The translations under genes were made by a program, and so were the position numbers. Of a stretch of 64,000 nucleotides of DNA, positions 1 to 9,950 are shown piece by piece (within the stretch, counting starts at the first letter, position 1; every line of letters begins with the position of its first letter). The notes under the pieces are model-generated. The model was given only the letters and a program-made list of their open reading frames with translations, had not been told where the DNA came from and searched no databases. Origin of the DNA: Otatea glauca (Eukaryota > Streptophyta > Magnoliopsida > Poales > Poaceae); the NCBI GenBank assembly GCA_036346275.1, contig CM070725.1:18342216-18406215 (forward strand). The letters run 5' to 3'.

Positions 1-113
1 TTTGTTGTCTATTGACTTGTCAAGGTTCTGTGAACAATGAAGCATTGACGTCAAGCAACATAAGTTGTGGTTACAATCCATGATGAATAGCATTCAAAAT
101 ATTAAAGTACTAC

Positions 114-1526
114 CTTAATAAATATATTTGCTGCGCCACTTTTACGCGAGCTCGGGTCACGGTTAGAATACATTATCCTGATAGGCTTCCCATTAATGGG
201 AGTGAAGTTCAGCATTTCCAATGCCCTTGCAGCTGTAAGCAATTTTACATCAGAAAAAAAGGCAGCAATGCAGCATAGTTGCAATACAAGTTTGGTAAAC
301 AATGAATCAAAAAAAGTTTTCTAAATCAAAGCACATCCATATGACTAAAACCTGATATAAGCAGTAAACTTGACTTGATTAAGCATTCACGGAAGAAAAA
401 TCCCTTAGAAACAACTTTGGGACCATTTTCCAGCTCTCGTAGTACCATGCCACGCACACAAGTTTGAGGACAATCAAAACAACACCTACCCATAATATAA
501 TGTTATGTACAACAGCTCAAACCTATTACTTTAAAAGGATAATTCAATCCACAGGTGCCCAAAGAGTGCTGTTTGAAGTTCCATTTTGGCAAGTGAGAAT
601 AATTGCTAATTCAATACAAAATCACTGATAATGTTCACTCAAAACAGCGATACATGAGGTAAATCGAGTCACTCAACCTATTACATATTCTTTGCCTCAC
701 ATGTTGCACATCTCAGACAAATTGCTATAAGATCGTGGTGAAAAAAAAATCTGTCTGCCTTTCCTTGACCTTGCACAACCCAGACAAATTGCCTAGCAAA
801 AGTGCAATTGGCATGTTACACCCAACTAAATAGATATGAATCATTTGATCTCACTTGAGTTCTACCCATTTATTGCCTAGCGATTATCTAGGAGTAATTG
901 ATCCATTTCAATATCCTCACTTATCCCTTCTATTGAACCTAAATTCTCAAAAGAGAGAGAGAGAGAGAGGGAAAAGACAAACTCTGCTGCAATTTGGTGT
1001 GTCAACAATGTACTGCCATCATGATCAGGCCATCCCTATGATGCACAGCCTAGTCCTTCAAGCATGACCATATCTTATTTCTTGCCCCCCAAACACAACT
1101 TGTATAAATCCAACTAAAATCTTTTGAAAACATTTAAAGTAGCCCAACGATGCGGTTTGACTTCGTTGAGATAGTTTCATACCGGCACCTACCGGAACGT
1201 AGCGCCCCAGCAACAACAGATCATCGGCACACACTTCCAAGGAAACGTACGGACTCACCATCGGCAGGGTTGCTGAAGTTGATGTAGGCGTAGCCCAGCG
1301 ACAGCCTGGTGTTGACGTCCCGGCACACGCGCACGGACACCACCGCGCCGACCTGGCTGAACACACCGAACAGCTGTGCATCCTGTACGTTCACGTCCAG
1401 GTCCCCCACGTACAGCGACGTCGCCGCGAAAGCGGCCGCCGCAGCAGCAGCCCCATTCGCCGGAGGCGTGCCTCCCTCCACTGCACTAGCCGCTGGCACA
1501 GCCGTCGCCTGAACCTGCGCCGCCAT
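114..1526 (-). CDS. Poly(A)-binding protein (cytoplasmic PABP), first two coding exons, partial
   Basis: Binds mRNA poly(A) tails in the cytoplasm and promotes translation and mRNA stability. Exon 1 is 1259-1526: the ATG at 1524-1526 starts MAAQVQATAV, followed by an Ala-rich stretch and then the first RNA recognition motif, with RNP2 (SLYVGDLD, about residues 39-46) and the start of the RNP1 region (LGYAYINF). The donor is G^GTGAGT at 1258. Exon 2 is 114-232 (acceptor TTACAG; donor AAG^GTAGTA) and continues the RRM with ALEMLNFTPINGKPIRIMYS and RDPSSRKSG. The splice joins in phase (1+2 nt) and gives about 129 residues. The intron is 233-1258. The rest (RRMs 2-4, MLLE domain) lies outside the window. 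An upstream in-frame TTG is not needed as a start. Family assignment is firm from the near-invariant RRM1 motifs; the paralogue class is not resolved. Confidence 0.95.
949..971. repeat. (AG)n microsatellite in the PABP intron
   Basis: About ten AG dinucleotides in a row within the first intron of the PABP gene; it reads as a CT tract in the sense transcript. No further function is visible. Confidence 0.9.
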
Positions 1527-1700
1527 CACCAAAGGGGAGGTAGTAGATAGGTGGATCCGATCGAAGGATAGGCTCCTGGTGACTTTTTTTCGGATTTTTT
1601 GGGGGTAATTTTGCGGATTTTTTTGGGGTTTTAGGGTTTGGTAGGGGTTTGGAGGAAGAGGGTCTCACTCCCAACGGCGGCGCGTGAGGGAGAGACGGCG
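1527..1700 (-). promoter_or_regulatory. PABP 5' leader/promoter with A-rich tracts and a telo-box
   Basis: Immediately upstream of the PABP ATG. On the sense strand it contains four A-runs of 4 to 8 nt (between 1583 and 1626) separated by CCG or CCCC, and an AAACCCTAA telo-box (plus-strand coordinates 1631-1639). Telo-boxes are a known promoter/leader element of plant translation-machinery genes, and A-rich 5' leaders mediate autoregulation of PABP mRNA in animals. Whether this tract is transcribed here is inferred from its position; the transcription start is not visible. Confidence 0.55.
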
Positions 1701-2934
1701 GCGGAAAGGGCAGGGGAATAAGAAGGGGAGGGAAGCGTGGAGGCGGTTCTCTAAGATGCGATGGTGACGGTTGGATTCGTGTGGAGGCCGCGAGCGGCGG
1801 GATCGACGGTTGGATGGAGGAGGCCGGGGTCGCGGGCCGAAAGAGGCAACGGCTTTATCCGTGTCTCTCGTCATGTCAGCAAATCCAGCCCAGCTGGAGG
1901 TCGAGTTTAGGACCGGCATTGATAGAAAACCAACCCGGCCCGGCTCAACTAGGACCGGGCATAGGAAGCCTGGCGACCTAGCCCTTGCCCGAGCCCGAGC
2001 CTTGCCTGACATTTTTCGAATTTCTTTTTCAATTTGAAAGGACGTGGACCAGTTAAGCCAAAAAATAGTCCACGAGAGTAATAGAGACATTATACAAGTC
2101 TAGGCTCTAATGAAGTAGCTCCACCCTTGTCGGTGTGTCCCTAGGCTTGGGATAGAGTGGTGCCTCTTTGCCCGAGAGTGCCCCTGAGAGCGTACAAGTT
2201 TGTATATGTTTTATATTTCATTAGAGTTCTAGTTACAAGTTACAATAATCTTTTATAAGTACTCACCTTGGTACACAAATACTAACCTACTCCAAATAGG
2301 GTGATTTAAGCGTGAGTGTCTTCGTCGTTCTCAGGAAGTGGTAATGGATTTCGTGTCATCGCTCAATAGACTAGGCCTTTGACTCTAGGTCCTCTTCAAG
2401 ACAGCTTCTCCTTAAAAAAAATCGGATTATTTACTGAATATGAGGATTCTAGATAAAAGTTGTCTTCTACATAGAATCAGAATCCGGGTGTCAGCTGATT
2501 CTCGTCGATTCTCACCGGCCCAGTCCTCCACCTCCACACGCAGCCGGTCCGGTCTGATTCTCTCACAATTAGAAACAGTTTCTCCTATAATCTAGAATCT
2601 GCACATCAAAAATTATTCCGAAGTGGCCTATATTTATAATGCAGGTAAGAATTCAGCAGCTGACGAACCCTCCATGTACTAAACCTTTCTTCCATGACCT
2701 TTTTTTTTTGTGATGCATGTACTCTTGTCGTGTCTCTTGTAAACTAGATGGATACCCCGGACATTGCCGTGGCGTGTGGGAGATGCCATCAGAGAAAAGG
2801 TTAAACTATGAACCACAAAGGGCAATGATCCAAATAGCAATGGTAAAACAAATGATCAGAAAAAATACTAACATTGTACCGAGGAAGATGTCAAAGGTAG
2901 AAGGTTTTCTATTTTGTATATATTAAAAAAATAG
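1701..2934. other. Upstream flank of PABP, no gene recognised
   Basis: 1701-2040 is GC-rich and probably the distal PABP promoter. From about 2040 the DNA becomes AT-rich with only short chance ORFs. A small inverted pair, GATTCTAGAT at 2445-2454 and ATCTAGAATC at 2590-2599, may mark a degenerate MITE, but I found no convincing target duplication. Confidence 0.4.
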
Positions 2935-4120
2935 GTCGCTAGGCCCGTCGACGAATCTGTGGGTTTTTTTTAAAAGAAAACCGCGGAGGGACCTAAACAT
3001 AATTTTATTTTTCTACAAGTCCAACACACTAAAAACCGATTTCTTGGGACTTAAACGTTTTTTTTCGGGTCCATTCTGCTAAAAACCGCCGGAAGGACCT
3101 GAACGCAAGGTTCACAAAGCCGACGAAGACCGATCGGTTTTCGCGAAAACCGTCCTTGCTAGCCGGTTCGGCAACAAAAACCGAACGGTAAATCGTGGAG
3201 TTCAAATGTAAATTTTAAACATTTGAAGAAATTTAGCAAAAAGTGTTACAAAATTTTAAAATTTTTTTGTGAGGTCCTGAGGAAATTCTAATGATGTTAT
3301 AAAAATTTTAGATGATTATTAGACATGTGTGTTTTTTCAAATTCTGACAGTGATACTGTCACAATATATGCTCTTCAGTTTTTATTTTCTACGGGTACAA
3401 AATGAAGTCTAATATTTCTTAAACTTTTTTTGTGATTTTATAACGTAATTAAAATTATGTTGTAAAATTTTTAGATGATGATCAGATACATGTATTTTAA
3501 AAAAAAATTGAAAGTGCTATTATCATTGCATATGCTCTTCTCTTTTTGATTTTATATGGGTACTAAATGAAGTCTAATATTTATGAACATTTTATAACAT
3601 AATCCTTTGGAACTATTTTTGCTTATATTAAAATTTCAGGATATAAAAAATCTTTAAATATTTATAAAAATATGACAGTGTCTTTGTTTCTTTTCATTAA
3701 TTGATGTTTTGATTTTTTAGAAGAAATAAATGATTTCAAAAATTGTTTAAATTTCTCTGAGGTCTTTTATAGATTAATTGGGATTTTTTTATTTTCACAT
3801 TTTTTTGCAATTTTTCCTTGCATTTTTACCATCAGTTTTCGACATTTTCAACCGATTTTTGGTTTTTTTAATCGATTTGACCACCTGTTTGACTTGGCAA
3901 ACCGATCGGTTTTTATCGAATTTTGGTCGGTTTTCACGAAAAACCGGTGTCGACCAGATACCGGTTTTCGAATGCAAAACGAAAATGTGAACCCCGCCTA
4001 AACGTAAACCGCTGAGGGACATAAACATAATTTCGGTTTTTTCGGGTCCATTTTGTTAAAAAAACCGATGGAAGGATCTGAACACAATTTTGAATTTTTC
4101 GGAGGGCCTTTTCGCAAGGG
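2935..4120. repeat. Diverged 163-165 bp tandem array with flanking direct repeats (left block)
   Basis: Units recur around a CTGACAGTG(A/C)TACTGTC-like motif near 3343, 3506 and 3670. Each is preceded by a GATGATTATTAGACAT-like segment and followed by an ATGCTCTTC...GGGTAC(A/T)AAATGAAG segment. The outer parts (2960-3130 and 3990-4110) are direct repeats of each other: AAACCGC(G/T)GAGGGAC, then TTCGGGTCCATT(C/T)TG. The same unit, in the same orientation, forms the block at 36850-38370. No coding capacity. The family is not recognised. Confidence 0.65.
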
Positions 4121-4562
4121 GGACTGAGGTGGCATGGCTGAGATAGCGCCAATTCCTCCCAGTATAATATAGGTACACATTGGTCATTAGCCATCAAATC
4201 GGCTCTCATGATGATAATGTACTACAGTACCCCCAACAAATGATGGGTAATAGTGGTAGCAAGAAAAACTTGGGGATTCAGGGAGAAATAAATGAAAAGA
4301 AAATTATTGATGAAAGGGAAAAGTTTATACTAGAAGGATTAAATGTGATTGAAAGGCTACACGATCGAACCTAATGCTGAATATCAACATATAATAAATT
4401 ATAATGAAGAAATCTTCTACAACAACCTGACTTATGTTATACATGTACAGCGAAATTCAGATATTGCAATTTTGCAATATCTCCAAACACAATTTATACC
4501 TGAAGTGCAATCCATGTCTGAAGTTTGCGCAGTTCAGCCAAATCAATGGCTGGTTGAGAAGA
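4121..4562. other. Unannotated spacer with two short open frames
   Basis: Two overlapping plus-strand open frames (4180-4374 and 4349-4567) are rich in Asn, Glu and Ile. They could be a decayed coding exon, but I recognise no family. The right one runs straight into the MULE-A target duplication, so if it was ever an exon it was interrupted there. Nothing else is visible. Confidence 0.3.
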
Positions 4563-4571
4563 TGTAGTAGC

Positions 4572-4740
4572 GATTTTTTAAAATAATATAATTTTAATAA
4601 ACAATTACAGAAATGGTATGCCGAAAAAAATAACAGATTTACACACCTGTCGCAATTCCAAATTGCCACAGAGACTTTGTTGCAATTGTCTCTGTCGTAA
4701 TTTGGAATTGCGACTGAGTCCCTGAATGAATTTTACAATT
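4572..4740. repeat. MULE-A left terminal inverted repeat and subterminal palindrome
   Basis: The outer ~100 bp match the reverse complement of 36490-36583. Just inside is an imperfect palindrome built from CTGTCGCAATTCCAAATTGC (about 4648) and TCTGTCGTAATTTGGAATTG (about 4689), matching the same palindrome inside the right end. Confidence 0.85.
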
Positions 4741-5058
4741 TTACGGTTCAAATTAGGGTCCAATAATTTCAGAAAAAAATCATATTTGTCAGTGATAATT
4801 CATGTATTTTACAGTTCAAACTAGAGTCCAATAAATTCAGAAAAAATCATATTTGTTAGTGATAATTCATGTAGTATTGGACAAAATTATTTGTTAGTCT
4901 AGATTTTGTGACAAAAAAATCGGAATTCGTTGTTCGCCATATTTACAAATTTGACGACAATTCATAGTAAAATATTGAATAAAATTGGACATTAATATTG
5001 CAAAGTGCAGGACTAAGTCACAAACAGGGATAGAATATAGGTACATGCCTTAGGGAAT

Positions 5059-6141
5059 TTATAAAACTAGAATACAACATAGGTACATACATATCTTAGA
5101 GAATTCATACAACTGGGATATAACATAAGTCACAAAACCATACATTCTATGACCATGGTTGTCGGTAGGCATGGTCAAAAATGAAAAGTTATGTATTGGT
5201 GGCTGACGGAGTATTACGCTTGGATTGCTGATAGGGCTTAATGTAATATCATCGTCAGAATTGGGAGGACTCTGAGGACGCAAGGTTCCTAGCCTAGGTG
5301 GCATGAAATCGTCATCATCATTGTCATTTGTATGGTTAGAAGCTAGCCCGCCTCTAGTGCTGGTTGAACGTCCTCTTTCATTGTTTCTTGAACGGCCTAC
5401 TGTAGTAGTGCTTGAACAGTCTGTTGTGGTAGTGCTTGTACATCGAGGTCTAGGTGATACAAAATCATCATCGTCGTCGTCATCGTCATTTGCATAGTTA
5501 GGAGCAAGCCCCCCTTCGGTGGTGGTTGAACGACCTCTTGAACTTGCTACTGCAGCAGTACTGTGTCGACCTCTACCCCTCCAATTAGATTCTCTTCTGC
5601 ATGTTCCGCGCGAACCAGGCATCACACCCCTGCCGAAGAGTATATACATCGCTAAGAATTCTAGGATATCTTTGTTCAACAATTCTTCATCCTTTAGGAA
5701 TGACTAACACACAAGACGAGCATACGAAGTAGTGAACTTATGTATAACACTAAAAAGATTAGTAAGGTGAACAAGTATGAAATAACAAATCTTAATATGC
5801 TATGCATACTTATCGGGCAGCATCAGTACCCTATAAGATCTTCTAGAGAAACATGTAGCAGAAGGGTGGTCAGCTAGTTCGCACACCCTTAAATACCTTT
5901 GACGCCACACTTGCAAGAGTGCCTTGAGGTCATTTGAGGTCACAAGGTTCAGGCCAGAGGTTGTCACGTTATGCCTTGGTAATGTCGGACGCCACTCTTG
6001 CAATTTGGACACCACTTTACTTAGGTTCTCCTCCTTGAATGGATCGTCCTTCCCAGTACGCATAACCTTCAACGTGTAATGAAGGGCTACGGTGCTCATA
6101 TCTGGTGTCCATGAGAATGTTCTGCTAGAGGATGCAGCCAT
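5059..6141 (-). CDS. Myb/SANT-like DNA-binding domain protein carried by MULE-A
   Basis: Predicted two-exon gene of about 318 residues that is open throughout. Exon 1 is 5830-6141 (ATG at 6139-6141; donor AGG^GTACTG) and exon 2 is 5059-5703 (acceptor GTTAG). The splice is phase 0. Residues ~8-95 resemble the grass Myb/SANT-like fold: WTPDMST, then GKDDPFKEENLSKVVSKLQ, then LKALLQVWRQRYLRVCELAD, i.e. tryptophan-containing helices typical of DNA-binding domains found in transposon accessory proteins. Exon 2 is low complexity, with Arg/Gly/Ser/Thr-rich stretches, a poly-Asp run and a second short acidic run. It is the last gene before the left terminus. MULE-B has no counterpart. A role as a DNA-binding cofactor of transposition is inference. 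The introns are predicted by eye. Confidence 0.6.
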
Positions 6142-6996
6142 GGTGAAGTGTGAGTGGGAGCTGTGGATGTGTGCCTGCGGTTTGACCTTTTATAGACTCG
6201 AAGGGGTGGTGTGTGGACTAAGTGTTGAAAGGTAAGATTCGAACATACAGACGGATAGCAAAATGCCAGAGTGTGTAGTCAAATCGGGCTGAAAAGGTAG
6301 TTGCACACAAGGTGTCAGCACTGACAAAATGTACTGCACAATAAGTGGTCAATTCAGAGTTAAAAGTAGGCAGTGAGTGGTCATTTCGGACTGTGTAGTG
6401 TGCAGTTGGTGTGTACTGAGTGTACCGAAGAGACTTTGTACCATACAGTGAGTAGTCACGTCAAAGCACATCTGCAAAGCCCTTCTGTGTAAGCCTGCAT
6501 GAGAAAGCGTAGAGGTCTGACAACGTGTGGTCAAATTGGCCTCACAAAGTTACAGGTAGAGTGTTGTCAAATCGACCTAAAAAAGTTTAAAGCATTGGGC
6601 ACGTGAGTTGGCTAATCACGCTTAAAAAGCTGTTGCACGGTCGTCAGCTCCATCAAAGGTTTAAGTGTTTTGGAATCTACGCCTGTAGTGATTGTTTAGG
6701 GTGTTTGCTTTGGCAGGATTGGGATGCAAAGCAAGTTTTAAATACGATTGTTTTGCATATTATGGTAGTACATATATCAAAGGGTGTTTCGGGGCTATTA
6801 CTCTATAATTTTTATCTAAACATGTTATTTTACGGGCTATTGAAAAGGCTTAAGTGATCATACTGTAATAGAAGATAACTTATGAAAACAAAATACCATA
6901 GCTGAATGTTACATAATTTGAGGAAGTAAAGCATCATATTGTATTTACTACATCATATATAAAAGGAAAAAAACTAACTGGAGCCCCTGCGCGGTG
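6142..6996. other. Intergenic region between the PMD and SANT-like genes of MULE-A
   Basis: No gene. About 6690-6855 contains one degenerate copy of the unit that is tandemly repeated at 35065-35515 in MULE-B (shared GATGCAAAGCAAG, ATATCAAAG and ACATG..ATTTTACGGG blocks). This supports common descent of the two elements. Several short GTGTAGTCAAATCGG-type motifs recur at 6250-6540. Confidence 0.5.
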
Positions 6997-9610
6997 CTAC
7001 TCCTCGTTGGTCCCAGGCTTCCTACGGCGCTGCACATGCCCAGAGGGATACGTCAGCTGGTCAGGGGCCTGCCCACGAGTACTTCTAGCAGACCATACTA
7101 GTGCTGTCGGAGTAGCGAATGCGTCCTGTGATGGCTGAGTCGGGCCGGGAGCGTCGGCTAGCTGAGAGGGACCAAGGACCACACCCATGGATTGCTGGTA
7201 AGGATCTACTAAGAAGTCCAAGTAGGTGTCGCCGAGAGGAGAGAAGTCAGCGGAGGTGCTCGCACTCTGGTCAGGTGCTGGATCGACCGCTGTTGACAAA
7301 GTTTTCATATTAGTACATCGCATAATATGAAGAACATAATAGATAAAAGGAGACCACGTGGTGTACCTGTAGACATAGAGATGTACGACGCGGAACACTG
7401 CCAACTAGATCCTCCTGGCAAGTCCGAAGGGGGGCCGTCTGCGTGTGTGATGTCCCAGCTATGGCCTGGGGTGCGTGTCGGCCCCGTACAGCTGAGGCAC
7501 GTTCGTGAACCTGTAGAACGTCGTCGTCTCTAGGCCTCCTGCAGGAGTAAGCTAGATGATGCGGGCGGCCCTTTGGCGTACACACTACAATGCCCCTTTC
7601 AAGAAGTCCATCGTGACCTCGAGCCTGTCCATCTGGCCTACTTGTGCCAGTAGTATGTCCGCCTCCTCCATGATCTCCCTGCCAAGGTCGCTCTGCGCAC
7701 GCATTGTAAGGTTAGTTAGTTCATACAATTGCAATAACGACACATTACATGGCATGTCAAAGAAGTACTAACCGAGCGATGAAACGCTGAGTCCGGCTCT
7801 ATGGGGTAGGTGTCCACTGTGGAGGGAACGTGCCTCGGAGGTGAGTCAACGACACGCACAACGCGAACGCGTGTGCACGGACTGAACCACCGGATGTACT
7901 CGTCGTACGTGCCGGGGTCATACGGGGCAGCCTCCTTGTGAACGTCCGTTAACGCCTGCGCCCACTGCTGAGCATGAGGCAACATACGTGCCCGCCCAGC
8001 TCGCGCTACCAACGAAACCCTTCCGTGTAAGCCTGCATGAGAATAAGAGCACTGATGTTAATAGCAAGAACATCGTAAAAAATAATGCAATTGGAATTGA
8101 TGTAGAAGAGCACTCACGTGTGCACGCTCGATGGGACAACCTCACTAGTGGGGACTGGGAAGACCTAACGGAGGCCGAACTGCCTCATGACACAGTGCAC
8201 GGCGTACGTCTCCACGTAGACGTCGAACACCATGTGGCACCGTGTCAACCAGAAGGCGACGTCATGGGTGCACTGCAAGGAGAGGCCATGAAGTGCCCGA
8301 GCGCCTACCAGCTCCGGGAGGTAAGGACGCCAGATGACACGATCATCCGTCAGTTGGTCGAACATTGCTACGTACTCGGGGTACGAAGCATGTGATGTGA
8401 CAGGTGTGAAAGTCGGCTGCAAAAAAAGAGGAATAGTCCAAAGTTAGATGAAAAATTTCAAAATTATTGCAGAATTCAAGGTAATAGTCATTTTACTAAC
8501 CCGTCAGCGACATCACAACGTCTCCATGGTAGGACAGTCGATGTCATCCCTGGAGGCGCTATAGAAGCCTGCTCCGTAGGGTCCCAAATCCATCTGTGGC
8601 CGACCGATCTGGAACCTCTCAAAAGACCAAAGTTGAAGTAGTAGAGGACAACTTGCGAGAATGGACCAATCCCCAACGCGACGACAACTGTCACAAAGAC
8701 CCCGGTACGTGGCAGCCAGTACAGCCGGTCCCCACGCTAGTTGCAGGATCTCCTCAATGTCGGCATCTGCGATCAACCTGGCGTACTGGATCATATGCCT
8801 GTCGACGGTGTCCACGTGAGAGAAGGAGAACAAGACCTAGCCGAAGAGCCATAGCAGGTACGCCTTGAAGTGGCGACTAACAACGTACTCCCCTGCTCCA
8901 TCTGCCATCCTCCCGGGCTGCACAAAGTAATGGTCAGTTTCACAACTGTAAGAGATACAAAAATAAAATGTAGACAAAGTTAATATCACTTACGTAGAAC
9001 TTTATTAGCCACTTCTGCGTCGGACCGTACGCAGAAGTGAAAGGTGTGTAGCCACGCTCAGCAGGTAGCACGTCCGCGAACCGGGCTAGGAGCTCCATCC
9101 GTCACTCCGGGTGGACATCGTGAGGCACTACCGCGTCCCCAGTGCAAGGTAGGTCCAGAAGGCAGCTCACGTCCTCCAGTGTCGACGCCATCTCCCCGCA
9201 CGGTAGGTGAAGCGTGTGTGTCTTCGGTCGCCAGCGATATACCAAAGTGCTAAGCAAGCTCCTGTCATACGAAAACCTCCTAGAGGCACCACGCCTGTCC
9301 TGCACATCGGCGGCAGTTGCCTCCACCATCTGTGCTATAGGCAGTAACCCTGCCGCTCTCAGCCTGCAGAAAAACATTGTACCAACTATTGGTTCACACG
9401 TACAATATATAGTAAGGGAAGTATGGAAAAGTGCATGAACCTGGGAATCCATCGCGGGTCGTCCCGCCATGCTCTCATCGGGGTCCGCAAGTGAAGGGCA
9501 CTAAGATCGAACGATGGCTCCCCGTCTGGAGGTGGCAAGGTGGCCAAGAGACTCCGATGAGTCGCGTCGATCACTGGGTCCAGCAATTCGTACTCCCTGA
9601 TGTTCGCCAT
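6997..9610 (-). pseudogene. Plant mobile domain (PMD/aminotransferase-like) gene of MULE-A
   Basis: PMD proteins (MAIN/MAIL1 family in hosts) occur both as host silencing factors and inside plant transposons. The ATG at 9608-9610 lies just after an AG acceptor-like site. The first block ends at an AG^GTTCATG donor and resumes at TTTCTGCAG^G (about 9370). Diagnostic PMD words are visible: GLLPIAQMVEA, RWRPKTHTLHLPCGEM and TLEDVSCLLDLP (9100-9370); SFERFQIGRPQMD (8513-8900); LTDDRVIWRPY (8165-8422); YDEYIRWFSP and ...VDTYPIE (7716-8012). The C-terminal tail (6997-7310) is Pro/Gln-rich. A TGA replaces a Trp in HDVHPE(W)RMELL and several frames shift, so the copy is dead. It lies ~340 bp downstream of the transposase on the same strand, as in MULE-B. 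Confidence 0.8.
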
Positions 9611-9950
9611 ACCTACAATTGAATAAAACAACTTTAGTACGAAATCAAATACACAATAAAACTGAATGCAGTGATTAGAAATGGAATTTCAATACAATAA
9701 AGGGATTATACATTAAAATCCACAAACGCTAACACCTTTGAAATCCATACATGCATCACACATACAAATTCGAACAAAAAAGAATGCAATAATAACACAT
9801 CCAACATCCATACATGCATTACACATCCTATGTCCATATATGCATTACACATCAAATGTCCATACATGCATTACATATAGGAGTTTGACATATCACATTG
9901 ACATACGAGTAAACTAGTTCAATTTCATATGCAAAACCCATACAACATTG
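9611..9950. repeat. Spacer between transposase and PMD genes with ~36-bp tandem repeats
   Basis: Variants of CATACATGCATTACACATC recur four to five times at 9745-9885. The spacer presumably holds the transposase 3' end and the PMD promoter. The equivalent MULE-B spacer also contains short tandem repeats of a different sequence. Confidence 0.65.

Noticed and set aside
1665..2090. Open frames on both strands upstream of PABP
   Set aside because: No domain; GC-rich promoter flank, frames mirror each other.
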